This document shows positions 31,534 through 40,082 of a stretch of DNA of 45,522 bases, in pieces. The stretch lies in contig NZ_PQVJ01000013.1 in the NCBI RefSeq assembly GCF_002921135.1, positions 1 to 45,522 on the forward strand, given 5' to 3'. The stretch's first letter is position 1, and each line of letters begins with the position of its first letter. Source of the stretch: Avibacterium gallinarum (GTDB lineage: Bacteria; Pseudomonadota; Gammaproteobacteria; Enterobacterales; Pasteurellaceae). The notes under the pieces were generated by a model. That model saw only the letters and a list, made by a program, of their open reading frames with translations, had not been told where the DNA came from and did no database searches. Both the position numbers and the translations under genes were made by a program.

Positions 31534-31646
31534 GTTATTTTCCCCAAGATTTCGCAAAATAGGCTAGAATAAGGCGTTATTTTAGTCTATTTATGCGTTC
31601 ACGGCACAATAAATCGTAAAAATGCCGATAATTTACAGGATTTTCT

Positions 31647-32606
31647 ATGCAAACACAAAATCTCAACCAATTACAACAACAGTATCCAAATCTGCCTTGT
31701 CCAGTGCAGCAGACGCAACCCCTTGCCGCAGGACAGGATTATTTTTTGCTTTATGGCGAAAGCTTAGATTTGGCCAAATTGCAGCTATTTCAGCAAAAGT
31801 GCGGTGAAAATTTCACGCTTTTTGATTATTGGATTGAAGCGCACAACCTTGCGGTGCTGTTGCAAGGCAATTGGCAAGCGCAATGGCAAGAATATGCCCA
31901 TCAGCTAGAAGTGGATATTGCGCGGCTCAATTTTTCCGCTCGTTTGCAGAAAAAAGGCTTGTTGGTGATGGATATGGATTCTACAGCTATTCAAATTGAA
32001 TGTATTGATGAAATTGCGAAATTGGCTGGCACAGGTGAATTGGTGTCTGAAATCACCGAGCAAGCAATGCGCGGAGAGTTAGATTTTGAGCAAAGCCTGC
32101 GCCGCCGTGTGGCAACCCTAAAAGGCGCACCAGAAAACATTTTACAACAAGTGCGAGAAAAATTGCCGCTGACTTCAGGTTTAGTGGAAACCATTCAAGG
32201 CTTGCAGAAATACGGTTGGCGAACTGCCATTGCGTCAGGTGGGTTTACTTATTTTGCGGATTATTTAAAAGCAGAATTAGGGCTTGATGCGGCGGTTTCC
32301 AATCAATTCGAGATTGTGGACGGCATTTTGACTGGCGAAGTACAAGGTGCGGTGGTGGACGCACAATATAAAGCGGATACCTTGTGTCAATTGAGCGAAC
32401 AATATCATATTCCAATGGAAAACACCGTTGCCATTGGTGATGGCGCTAATGATTTGCCAATGATGAAAGTCGCCAATCTCGGTGTGGCATTCCACGCCAA
32501 GCCGAAAGTGCAACAACAGGCGCAAATTGTGGTAAACTTTGCCGACTTAACCGCACTATTATGTATTTTAGGTGCGAATGACCGAATAATGAAAAACGAG
32601 GAGTAA
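31647..32606 (+). CDS. serB: Phosphoserine phosphatase
   Basis: Last step of L-serine synthesis. The 319 residues have an N-terminal regulatory-type region (about 1-100) and a HAD phosphatase domain: nucleophile Asp109 and acid Asp111 in [16 protein letters not shown], motif II SGGF at 197-200, motif III Lys243, and motif [11 protein letters not shown] with Asp265 and Asp269. AGGA lies 7 bases before the ATG. It is divergent from smp and 2 bp upstream of yajQ, whose ribosome site GAGGAG overlaps its end. Confidence 0.96.
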   Translation: MQTQNLNQLQQQYPNLPCPVQQTQPLAAGQDYFLLYGESLDLAKLQLFQQKCGENFTLFDYWIEAHNLAVLLQGNWQAQWQEYAHQLEVDIARLNFSARLQKKGLLVMDMDSTAIQIECIDEIAKLAGTGELVSEITEQAMRGELDFEQSLRRRVATLKGAPENILQQVREKLPLTSGLVETIQGLQKYGWRTAIASGGFTYFADYLKAELGLDAAVSNQFEIVDGILTGEVQGAVVDAQYKADTLCQLSEQYHIPMENTVAIGDGANDLPMMKVANLGVAFHAKPKVQQQAQIVVNFADLTALLCILGANDRIMKNEE

Positions 32607-32608
32607 TT

Positions 32609-33099
32609 ATGCCTTCATTTGATATTGTTTCTGAATTAGACGCGCACGAAGTGCGTAACGCCGTGGAAAATGCCAATCGTGATTTAGCCAACCGTTGGGA
32701 TTTCCGCAACGTGCCTTCTTCTATCGAATTAAACGAAAAAACGAAACCATTAAAGTGTCGAGCGAGTCCGATTTCCAAGTGGAACAGCTGGTGGATATTT
32801 TGCGTAATGCGTGTATTAAGCGTGGCATTGATTCTGCGTCATTGGATATTCCAACAGAATATGAACACAGCGGTAAAACCTTCAGCAAAGAAATTAAGCT
32901 GAAACAAGGTATCGAAACGGATATAGCGAAAAAACTGACCAAGTTAATCAAAGAATCCAAGCTCAAAGTGCAAACTCAAATTCAAGGGGATCAAGTGCGC
33001 GTAACAGGGAAATCCCGTGATGACTTGCAAGCGGTGATCCAACTGGTGAAAAATGCGGAATTAGGGCAGCCATTCCAGTTTAATAATTTTAGAGATTAA
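32609..33099 (+). pseudogene. yajQ: YajQ family nucleotide-binding protein, frameshifted
   Basis: The first frame gives [20 protein letters not shown]... up to ELNEK, the YajQ N-terminus. The rest of YajQ ([20 protein letters not shown]... to [10 protein letters not shown]) continues one frame away. The switch falls at a run of six A's at 32736-32741; seven A's would restore ELNEKNETIK and a 163-residue protein, the normal YajQ length. The unshifted frame stops at 32902 after 97 residues. YajQ proteins bind c-di-GMP in some species. All sequence after the shift is intact, so this is either a base-calling error in a homopolymer, a recent mutation, or slippage. It has a good ribosome site and follows serB by 2 bp. 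Confidence 0.9.
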
Positions 33100-33113
33100 T
33101 CAATATCTCATCT

Positions 33114-33140
33114 AAAGCGGCAAATCTAGCCGCTTTTTTT
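33114..33140. terminator. Rho-independent terminator after yajQ
   Basis: AAAGCGGC (33114-33121) pairs with GCCGCTTT (33129-33136) around a 7-base loop; seven T's follow from 33134 to 33140. The convergent exonuclease gene ends inside it at 33139. Confidence 0.9.
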
Positions 33141-33858
33141 ATAGAGAACGTTTATAGACTTCGCCAAAATATTTTGTTTGCGAACCGAAAAGTTTATGGA
33201 TCTGCGCTAAAAATAGTTCTCCTGTGGCGATGGCGTCAATTAAGGCGTTATGGTTGATGTAATCAGGCAAGCTATAATTTTTGCGAATAGTTGCGAGCTG
33301 ATAATTGGGGCTGACATTTGTTTGTGGCGACATAAAAGAACGCTCAATTTTTAATGTGTCTAGCCAAATGAGGGGAAAATGCGTGATCTGATAGCGTGTG
33401 GCAAGATAATGCTGAATAAAACGCTTTTCAATATTGGCTCCGTGGGCAATGACAATTCGTCCAGCCATTAGGCTAAAAAGTTTGTGCATCGCCTCATCGA
33501 GTTGTTCGGCACCATTGAGCATTTGTGGCAAAATATGATTAACCACGACCGTTTCAGGATTGACTTGAGGTTCATCAATAAATAAATGCCAAGCTTGGGA
33601 GAGATCTAAGCGGAGGTGATCAATTGGTAGAGCGGCAATACTTAAAATATTGTCGATCATTGAATTAAGCCCAGTAGTTTCAAAATCGATCACAAGGTAA
33701 GTGAGTTTTTCAAGTTCATCTTCAATATTAGGGCAAGGAAATTGGAGTAAAGGCTGTAAAATAGCAGGGCAATCTTTGTGCATTAAATATTGTTGCCGTG
33801 CGTGTTGCAATTTGCTGAGTGGGTGAAAACGCTGAAAAAATTGAGAAAATCCTTTCAT
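33139..33858 (-). CDS. DEDDh 3'-5' exonuclease (DnaQ-like)
   Basis: 239 residues. After a ~50-residue leader comes an exonuclease fold: motif I VIDFETTGL (Asp58, Glu60), motif II IAHGANIEKRF, and motif III HNALIDA (His203, Asp208). The third acidic residue, normally Asp in motif II, appears to be Glu144. It is not the replicative epsilon subunit, since it is clearly diverged and paired with another gene: its ATG overlaps the stop codon of the upstream cNMP/CBS gene (ATGA). This pairing recurs in other gamma-proteobacteria, so the two proteins probably act together. Substrate unknown. Confidence 0.8.
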   Translation of the reverse strand: MKGFSQFFQRFHPLSKLQHARQQYLMHKDCPAILQPLLQFPCPNIEDELEKLTYLVIDFETTGLNSMIDNILSIAALPIDHLRLDLSQAWHLFIDEPQVNPETVVVNHILPQMLNGAEQLDEAMHKLFSLMAGRIVIAHGANIEKRFIQHYLATRYQITHFPLIWLDTLKIERSFMSPQTNVSPNYQLATIRKNYSLPDYINHNALIDAIATGELFLAQIHKLFGSQTKYFGEVYKRSL

Positions 33859-35723
33859 CGCATTATTCCTCTTTGTGAAAAGCGAAGCTGGGCGGCTTCT
33901 TGGAATTGTGCAATTAAACGGAATACATCTTTTAAATGCTGCCGTTCAAAGGTGGTGAGCTCACTGGGGTCAATATGATTGCTGATCGGCTGCTGATTTT
34001 GCAGAGAAATTCGTTGATATTTAAAGCGAATATCACACACGCATTCGTAAGCACCTAGCGCATTATCTAGCGTGGTTTTGTCAATCAATGCTAATTCTTG
34101 GCAGCGAATAAAACGTTGCTCCGTAGAAAGTGCGTTGGAAATGCCCGCTGCCAAGGCGTAGATACGCCCAAGATCAACCAGTAAACTAATAGCACGTTTT
34201 TTTAAATTGAGTTTATTTTTATTTTCCCCTTCTTTAATGGGAACAAAATTACGGAAAATGCTCAAAGGTGGGGTGATTTTCGTTGAATTTGCGACTAAAA
34301 ATGATAAAAAACGTTTATTATTCTTTACTAATTCTGTAATGTGATCTTGTAATTGTTCAACTAAATTCGTTTCACCATAAAGTGCACGCATATCCATTAA
34401 CACGCTGGTATTTAATAGACTCTCTAATTCAGGCGTACGAACCCATTGATTAAAATTTTCTTTCCATTGCGTTAATGAAATGCACCATTTAGGGTTTGAT
34501 GCCATAAAGTTTCCCGAGCAATAAGCATAACCGCACAAATCTAAGCCTTGATTAACAAACTCGGCAAGTTGAGCAAAATAGGCTTGTTCCCTTTCATTTA
34601 GCGATCGTTCGGTAATAATGAAATTATCCTGATCTGATAATAAGTGCATTTCATAACGAGCCTGCGAGCCAGATACCACCCACGCATAAGCACAAGGTGG
34701 TTCGCCAAATTGATGCTCCGCCATCATCAATAATTTTCGGTTAAAGGCATCTGCTATTAAGGTCATCACTTTCATAATGGTGTTATAAGGTGTACCATTT
34801 TGCATAAGCGCGATAAATAAGGTTTTTTGTTGCTGCGCTGCTTCAATCAATAACGGTAACGTATTAGCTTGAAAAATGCGATTGATGATAAAAATTGATT
34901 GAATGCTGTTATATCTCACCAAATCGGTTGCGGTTAAAATCCCTAAAATTTGCCGATCGATGACAATAGGTAAACTGCGAATATTGTGTTGCATCATCAA
35001 AGACACCGCATCAAGAATTAAGTCGGAAGGCGCAATCGTTGGAGGATTTGGAGTCATAATTTGGCGAATAGATTGATGAATATCTAATCCCATAGCGACC
35101 ACTTTTTTAGTCATATCTCGATCATTGACGATCCCGATTAATTTTCCATTTTCCAGCACTAAAGCGGAAGAACGGCGCTGCTTTTGCATTTCTTGCGCCG
35201 TTTGTTGAATGGTGCTGCTTACATCAACAAGAGCGACTTTAGGGTTAGCTACTTCAATAGCTTTTTTCATAAAAATATTATCATCATTCTTGAGATTTGC
35301 ACTGCGCGCAATACTGGTTAATCTTGTGCTAGTGCGGGGAGAAAAGTAAGCAGCATATTCGGGATATTCTTGCAATATTTTGCTCAAGCAAGGATAGGGG
35401 ATTTGATAAATCAAACTATTTTCTAAAGCATAAGCACAATATTTTTCTTTTTCGTGTGGTGAAAAAATACTGAAACCGAAAATATCCCCTTGTTCTAACT
35501 TAGCCCGCAGTTCACCGTCTTGATGAATTTGCTCAACTTCACCAATACGAATAATGTAAAGAAAATCTACCGCATTTTGTTCGTCAATTACCGCTTCCCC
35601 TTTAGGGATATAACGAATCATAATCTGACTTGCTATGCGTTGTACCAAAGAAGAAGGGAGCTGATTAAAAGGGAAAAGTGTCGCAATAAAAAGCTCAATA
35701 TTCGGAATGAGAGATGTATCCAT
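33855..35723 (-). CDS. Cyclic-nucleotide-binding / CBS / putative nucleotidyltransferase protein
   Basis: A 622-residue cytoplasmic signalling protein. Domains in order: cNMP-binding beta roll at about 20-120 (IPKGEAVIDEQN, GEVEQIHQDG); two CBS repeats at about 160-275 (VNDRDMTKKVVAMG, LTATDLVRYNSIQ); a DUF294-type nucleotidyltransferase at about 300-430, with GSQARYEMHLLSDQDNF giving Gly352-Ser353 and Asp364/Asp366; and a helical C-terminal domain at about 470-615. The layout resembles GlnD-related proteins without the HD domain. Function and ligands are unknown. AGGTGGA precedes the ATG. It is translationally coupled to the exonuclease gene and divergent from def. Confidence 0.82.
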   Translation of the reverse strand: MDTSLIPNIELFIATLFPFNQLPSSLVQRIASQIMIRYIPKGEAVIDEQNAVDFLYIIRIGEVEQIHQDGELRAKLEQGDIFGFSIFSPHEKEKYCAYALENSLIYQIPYPCLSKILQEYPEYAAYFSPRTSTRLTSIARSANLKNDDNIFMKKAIEVANPKVALVDVSSTIQQTAQEMQKQRRSSALVLENGKLIGIVNDRDMTKKVVAMGLDIHQSIRQIMTPNPPTIAPSDLILDAVSLMMQHNIRSLPIVIDRQILGILTATDLVRYNSIQSIFIINRIFQANTLPLLIEAAQQQKTLFIALMQNGTPYNTIMKVMTLIADAFNRKLLMMAEHQFGEPPCAYAWVVSGSQARYEMHLLSDQDNFIITERSLNEREQAYFAQLAEFVNQGLDLCGYAYCSGNFMASNPKWCISLTQWKENFNQWVRTPELESLLNTSVLMDMRALYGETNLVEQLQDHITELVKNNKRFLSFLVANSTKITPPLSIFRNFVPIKEGENKNKLNLKKRAISLLVDLGRIYALAAGISNALSTEQRFIRCQELALIDKTTLDNALGAYECVCDIRFKYQRISLQNQQPISNHIDPSELTTFERQHLKDVFRLIAQFQEAAQLRFSQRGIMR

Positions 35724-35877
35724 TTATTCCACCTTTTTGAAGATCGGCGATGGTTTTAGTATAACTTTATCTTTACGGAATGAAAGCCTAAAAAGCAAAG
35801 TGCGGTCATTTTTCTTGGCGTTTTTCCTGAAAATCGTTAAACTATGCCGACTTTTTTAGCAAAGGAATAATGAATTT

Positions 35878-36387
35878 ATGGCATTACTTGATGTGTTGAT
35901 TTACCCCGATGAGCGTCTTAAAACGGTGGCGCAGCCGGTGGAAAAATTTGATGAAGAATTACACACTTTGATTGATAATATGTTTGAAACAATGTATCAC
36001 GAGCAGGGTATTGGCTTGGCGGCAACCCAAGTTGATGTGCATCGCCGTTTGATTGTGATCGACATTGAAGGTACGAAAGAAAATCAAATTGTGCTAATTA
36101 ACCCTGAAATTATCGAAAGTTCTGGCGAAACGGGCATTGAAGAAGGCTGTTTGTCTTTGCCCGGAATGAATGGTTTTGTACCGCGTAAAGAAAAGCTGAC
36201 TGTGCGTGCCTTGGACAAAAATGGTAAAGATTTTTTACTTAATGCTGATGGCTTATTGGCGATTTGTATCCAACACGAAATTGATCACTTAAATGGCATT
36301 GTCTTTGCGGATTATCTTTCTCCGCTCAAACGCCAGCGTATGAAAGACAAACTCACTAAGTTGAAAAAACAGCTACAAAAAGCCTAA
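35878..36387 (+). CDS. def: Peptide deformylase
   Basis: Removes the formyl group from the N-terminal Met of new proteins. 169 residues with the three class-I motifs: GIGLAATQ (44-51), EGCLSLP with metal ligand Cys91, and QHEIDH with His133, Glu134 and His137. The ribosome site AAAGGA lies rather far (about 11 bases) from the ATG; an out-of-frame ATG at 35870 opens a nine-codon frame overlapping the def start. The usual partner fmt does not follow: a terminator and the opposed fabR gene do. Confidence 0.95.
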   Translation: MALLDVLIYPDERLKTVAQPVEKFDEELHTLIDNMFETMYHEQGIGLAATQVDVHRRLIVIDIEGTKENQIVLINPEIIESSGETGIEEGCLSLPGMNGFVPRKEKLTVRALDKNGKDFLLNADGLLAICIQHEIDHLNGIVFADYLSPLKRQRMKDKLTKLKKQLQKA

Positions 36388-36404
36388 TTTTTACCATTAG
36401 AAAG

Positions 36405-36431
36405 AAAACCTGCGTTTAAGCAGGTTTTTTT
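36405..36431 (+). terminator. Rho-independent terminator after def
   Basis: AAAACCTGC (36405-36413) pairs with GCAGGTTTT (36420-36428) around a 6-base loop, followed by T's to 36431. Confidence 0.9.
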
Positions 36432-36463
36432 ATGAGAAAAATTTACGAAAAAAGCACCGCACT

Positions 36464-37084
36464 TTATTTTAGGGGCTTTTCCTTTTGGGCTGCGTAGGCC
36501 GCCCCTTTAGCGAGCATACGCAGTTGTAAAATCACCCGTTCTTTAAGCAACTCACGTTCTTCCTTATTCATATCCAAAGCATTCGCACCAGCGGTGAACA
36601 CCAGTGTAACGATGCCCTCTGCTTGAATATAAGCAATATGGCGGGAATAGCCATTGCGTTCGGCAATATATTCAGCCAGTTCGTCAATAAAATGCTTAAT
36701 TTCCCGTGCGGCGGCGGTACGGAAAGCGTGCGATGTTCCAGAGCTTTCACGCAACAATAAGCGGAAAACGTTGGTACTGTGGGTGATAAATTCAAAAAAT
36801 GTATTTACGGAAATTACGATAACACTACCGCCATTTTCCAACCGTTTTCGTGCTTGGCGCATTAATTGGCGCAGCATTAGGCCTGCTTCGTCCACCATTT
36901 CTAAGCCGAGTTCGTCCATATCACGAAAATGGCGATAAAAAGAGGTGGGCGCGATGCCCGCTTCTCTTGCCACTTCACGCAAGCTCAGATTGGAAAAACT
37001 TTTCTCCGCACTGAGCTGATTAAACGCCGCGCTGATTAACGCACGTCTAGTTTTTTCTTTTTGAATTGCACGAACGCCTGCCAT
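36464..37084 (-). CDS. fabR: TetR-family repressor of unsaturated fatty acid synthesis
   Basis: 206 residues. The N-terminal TetR helix-turn-helix lies at about residues 10-58 ([20 protein letters not shown]), and the C-terminal half is the ligand and dimer domain. It closely resembles E. coli FabR, which represses fabA and fabB in response to the saturated/unsaturated acyl-thioester balance; that role is inferred. GAGGG precedes the ATG. It begins 9 bp after oxyR on the same strand, the arrangement known from H. influenzae. Confidence 0.93.
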   Translation of the reverse strand: MAGVRAIQKEKTRRALISAAFNQLSAEKSFSNLSLREVAREAGIAPTSFYRHFRDMDELGLEMVDEAGLMLRQLMRQARKRLENGGSVIVISVNTFFEFITHSTNVFRLLLRESSGTSHAFRTAAAREIKHFIDELAEYIAERNGYSRHIAYIQAEGIVTLVFTAGANALDMNKEERELLKERVILQLRMLAKGAAYAAQKEKPLK

Positions 37085-37093
37085 TTTGCCCTC

Positions 37094-37993
37094 TTATTTT
37101 TGTTGAAGGATCGGGGTGATGATATTGCTAATGGTGTTTGCCACCCGTTCATAACGCATTCTTAATGGAGAACCAGGGCGGTAAATTAATGCTACTGTGC
37201 GTGAGGGTTCTGGCACACAAGGGAGATATTTTACCCCTGTGCGATTGCCTTCATTTAACACCGCAAGCTCTGGCATTAAGGTTATTCCTGCGTTGGCGGA
37301 AACCATATTGCGTAAGGTTTCAAGGCTGGTGGCTTGGAAATGGGGATTTTCCTTTGCCCCTGCGGTGAAACAATAGCCTAGCGCTTGATCTCGCAAGCAA
37401 TGGCCGTCATCAAGCATTAGCATTTCGCAGCCTTTGAGTTTGTCCATTGGGATACTTTTCTCTTTCGCCCAAGGGTGATCTTGCGAAATGGCCAGCAACA
37501 TTTTTTCTTTAAATAATGGCACTTCAATAAAGGCTTCGGTTTCTGGCACAGTGGCAAGAATGGCACAGTCTAAGCGTCCACTTTCCAGTTGCTCTAACAG
37601 CTGGTGGGTTTGCGCTTCATATAAAAATAGCTCTAAATCAGGAAACGCTTGTTTCAGTGCTGGCATAATATAAGGCAAGAGATAAGGCCCAAGGGTTGGG
37701 ATCATTCCTATATGCAATGGCCCAGTCATTTCTTTGCCTTGATTGCTTGCCATTTCTTTCAGCACTTTGACTTCGCGCAACACGGTGCGAGCTTGTTCCA
37801 CAAGGAGCAAGCCCGATTGGGTAAATAACACTTTACGGCTAGTGCGTTCTAATAAAATGATGCCTAGTTCGTCTTCCAATTTGCGGATTTGTCCGCTTAG
37901 GGTTGGTTGGCTAACGTGGCAAGCATCTGCAGCTCGGCGAAAATGTTTGTGTTCGGCGAGTGCCACTAAGTATTCTAAATCACGGATATTCAT
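37094..37993 (-). CDS. oxyR: Hydrogen peroxide sensor-regulator OxyR
   Basis: LysR-type activator of peroxide defence genes. 299 residues: N-terminal helix-turn-helix at about 1-60 (FRRAADACHVSQPTLSGQIRKLEDELG) and a sensor domain with the redox pair Cys199 (DDGHCLRDQALGYC) and Cys208, the same numbers as in E. coli OxyR. It is divergent from the peroxiredoxin-glutaredoxin gene and followed by fabR. The shared gap carries an OxyR-like operator, so it probably controls the divergent gene and perhaps itself. Confidence 0.96.
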   Translation of the reverse strand: MNIRDLEYLVALAEHKHFRRAADACHVSQPTLSGQIRKLEDELGIILLERTSRKVLFTQSGLLLVEQARTVLREVKVLKEMASNQGKEMTGPLHIGMIPTLGPYLLPYIMPALKQAFPDLELFLYEAQTHQLLEQLESGRLDCAILATVPETEAFIEVPLFKEKMLLAISQDHPWAKEKSIPMDKLKGCEMLMLDDGHCLRDQALGYCFTAGAKENPHFQATSLETLRNMVSANAGITLMPELAVLNEGNRTGVKYLPCVPEPSRTVALIYRPGSPLRMRYERVANTISNIITPILQQK

Positions 37994-38046
37994 ATTTTCT
38001 CTGCTTCCTCCATCATAGAAAGGAACAATTAAAAGGATAGGTATTA

Positions 38047-38081
38047 ATCGTTTGTAACTATATCACGATTTTCACTATAAT
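38047..38081 (+). promoter_or_regulatory. OxyR-type operator and promoter of the peroxiredoxin gene
   Basis: ATCGTTTGTAACTAT at 38047-38061 fits the OxyR half-motif ATAGNTNNNANCTAT with one mismatch. It overlaps the -35 region TTGTAA (38052-38057); a perfect TATAAT lies at 38076-38081 with an 18-bp spacer. A second CTAT lies at 38075-38078. An operator over the -35 box fits OxyR activation of the downstream gene. Confidence 0.5.
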
Positions 38082-38131
38082 TCACCCCGTCAATAAGAAA
38101 TCATTATTTTAATCGCAATAGGAGAAAGATT

Positions 38132-38866
38132 ATGACAGCAACAATGGAAGGAAAAAAAGTTCCTCAAGTAACATTCCATACTCGTCAAGGCGATCAATGG
38201 GTTGATGTAACCACTTCAGATTTATTTGATAACAAAACGGTCGTGTTATTTTCATTACCGGGTGCATTTACCCCAACTTGTTCATCAACACACTTACCAC
38301 GTTATAACGAATTAGCGTGCGAATTCAAAGCCTTAGGTGTGGACGATATTATCTGTTTATCTGTAAACGATACTTTCGTAATGAACGCGTGGAAAGCAGA
38401 TCAAGAAGCAGAAAACATCACAGTAATCCCAGATGGTAACGGTGAATTTACTGAAGGTATGGGTATGCTTGTTGATAAAGATGACCTTGGCTTTGGTAAA
38501 CGTTCTTGGCGTTATTCAATGCTTGTGCGCAATGGCGTGGTGGAAAAAATGTTCATCGAGCCAAACGAGCCAGGCGATCCGTTCAAAGTGTCTGATGCAG
38601 ATACAATGATCAAATACTTAAAACCTGATTGGCAAGCAAAACCTTCAGTGTCTATCTTCACTAAACCAGGCTGCCCATTCTGTGCAAAAGCAAAAGGTTT
38701 ATTAAAAGTGAAAGGTTACACCTTTGAAGAAATCGTATTAGGCCGCGATGCAAGCACCATCTCTGTGCGTGCGATTACGGGTAAAACCAGTGTGCCACAA
38801 GTATTCATCGGTGGGGAGTACATCGGTGGAAGCGAAGATTTAGAAAAATACTTCGCGAACGAATAA
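38132..38866 (+). CDS. Peroxiredoxin-glutaredoxin fusion (hybrid Prx5)
   Basis: Glutathione-dependent peroxidase reducing H2O2 and alkyl hydroperoxides. 244 residues: N-terminal Prx5 domain (about 1-165) with peroxidatic Cys50 in [16 protein letters not shown], and C-terminal glutaredoxin domain (about 170-244) with active site CPFC at 181-184 and [15 protein letters not shown]. The fusion lets the glutaredoxin part recycle the peroxidase part, as shown for the H. influenzae protein PGdx. AGGAGAAAG precedes the ATG. It is divergent from oxyR and ends at its own terminator. Codon use is that of a highly expressed gene. Confidence 0.96.
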   Translation: MTATMEGKKVPQVTFHTRQGDQWVDVTTSDLFDNKTVVLFSLPGAFTPTCSSTHLPRYNELACEFKALGVDDIICLSVNDTFVMNAWKADQEAENITVIPDGNGEFTEGMGMLVDKDDLGFGKRSWRYSMLVRNGVVEKMFIEPNEPGDPFKVSDADTMIKYLKPDWQAKPSVSIFTKPGCPFCAKAKGLLKVKGYTFEEIVLGRDASTISVRAITGKTSVPQVFIGGEYIGGSEDLEKYFANE

Positions 38867-38913
38867 ACCATAGACTCCATAGCATAAATTAGAAACTTCC
38901 TATAAAAACCTTT

Positions 38914-38940
38914 GGCTAATCCTTGTGATTAGCCTTTTTT
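38914..38940. terminator. Terminator after the peroxiredoxin-glutaredoxin gene
   Basis: GGCTAATC (38914-38921) pairs with GATTAGCC (38927-38934) around a 5-base loop, followed by six T's. The convergent slyX gene ends at 38947, so it may serve both strands. Confidence 0.9.
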
Positions 38941-38946
38941 ATGCCG

Positions 38947-39168
38947 TTAATAATGCGGCGGCGGGGTTTCTTCAGCTTGGCTTGCAATATTAGACGGTTG
39001 TAAATCTTTTAACTTCGCCGCTAAATGACGCAGCTGCAACTGCATTTTCTCAAGCATAAATTGTTGTTCCACCAAGGCTTGGTTTAATTCTTCAATGGCG
39101 TGTTCCTGAAACGCCACTTTTGTTTCTAATTCGGCAATTTGTTTTGCTTGCTCAAGTTGAATTTGCAT
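38947..39168 (-). CDS. slyX: SlyX family coiled-coil protein
   Basis: A 73-residue protein of unknown function. Residues ~3-58 form a heptad-patterned coiled coil ([20 protein letters not shown]) and the tail is Pro-rich, ending PPPHY, a signature of the family. AAGGA precedes the ATG. It is divergent from fkpA, as in E. coli. Confidence 0.92.
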   Translation of the reverse strand: MQIQLEQAKQIAELETKVAFQEHAIEELNQALVEQQFMLEKMQLQLRHLAAKLKDLQPSNIASQAEETPPPHY

Positions 39169-39297
39169 AAATAATCCTTAGCGTTATGTTTAAAATGCAC
39201 AATGAATTATCAACAGACCCATAAATAATGGTTGTTAAATTGCGCAATACGATTTAACCTATCAAAAATTTCGATTCATTATAAAGGATGATAAACA

Positions 39298-40017
39298 ATG
39301 TTAAAAATTCAAAAATTCTCTCTTATCACACTTGCATTAAGTGCGGTGGTTTCTGGCTCAGTTTTTGCTGATCAAGCAGCGAATAAAAAATTCAATGATG
39401 AAGCCTCTTATGTGGTGGGCTATGCCACAGGAAAACAATTCCTTGAAACCTTAATCAACGATCAAAAAGATGTGATCAGTTACGACAAAGCTCGCGTATT
39501 ACAAGGCGTGAACGATGCCTTAGAGGGCAAAGGTGATTTAACGGATCAACAAATCCAAGAAAAATTAAAAGCCATTGGCGACAAAGTGTATGAAGCGCGT
39601 CAAGCGAAAGTACAAGCTGAAAACGAAAAATTCACCGCGGACTTTATGAAAAAAGAGGGCGCGAAAAAAGAGGGCGCGAAAAAAACCGCTTCAGGCTTAA
39701 TGTACCGCATTGAAAAAGCAGGTGAAGGTGCGGCAATCAAACCTGATGATATGGTCAAAGTGCATTACACAGGAAAACTGGCTGATGGCACGGTATTTGA
39801 CAGCTCAGTGCAACGCGGTCAGCCCGCAGAATTCAAATTAAATCAAGTGATTAAGGGCTGGACAGAAGGGCTGCAATTAGTCAAAAAAGGCGGCAAAATT
39901 GAATTGCTCATCCCAGCAGATTTAGCCTATGGCAAACAAGGTGCGGGTCCAATTCCGCCTAACTCTACCCTTTATTTTAAAGTGGAAGTGCTAGACGTAA
40001 CGCCAGCGAAAAAATAA
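39298..40017 (+). CDS. fkpA: Periplasmic FKBP-type peptidyl-prolyl isomerase
   Basis: Periplasmic chaperone and prolyl isomerase. 239 residues: signal peptide 1-24 with cleavage after VFA before DQAAN, a helical dimerisation domain (about 30-125) and an FKBP domain (about 135-239) with VKVHYTGKLADGTVFDSS, IKGWTEGLQ and AYGKQGAGPIPPNSTL. A perfect 15-bp tandem duplication in the linker gives KKEGAKKEGAKK. AAGGATG precedes the ATG. It is divergent from slyX, with a terminator of paired uptake signals behind it. Confidence 0.95.
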   Translation: MLKIQKFSLITLALSAVVSGSVFADQAANKKFNDEASYVVGYATGKQFLETLINDQKDVISYDKARVLQGVNDALEGKGDLTDQQIQEKLKAIGDKVYEARQAKVQAENEKFTADFMKKEGAKKEGAKKTASGLMYRIEKAGEGAAIKPDDMVKVHYTGKLADGTVFDSSVQRGQPAEFKLNQVIKGWTEGLQLVKKGGKIELLIPADLAYGKQGAGPIPPNSTLYFKVEVLDVTPAKK

Positions 40018-40027
40018 CCCACAAAAC

Positions 40028-40066
40028 CACCGCACTTTTAGCATAATGAAAGTGCGGTGCATTTTT
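40028..40066 (+). terminator. Terminator made of paired uptake signals, after fkpA
   Basis: CACCGCACTTT (40028-40038) pairs perfectly with AAAGTGCGGTG (40049-40059) around a 10-base loop; CATTTTT follows. The next gene starts about 17 bp later. Confidence 0.85.
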
Positions 40067-40082
40067 GTCCTACTTTTTTGAG

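Noticed and set aside
32736-32742. Programmed -1 frameshift in yajQ
   Set aside because: Only six A's, and no stimulatory hairpin was noted after the site; YajQ is normally in one frame, so a mutation or read error is more likely.
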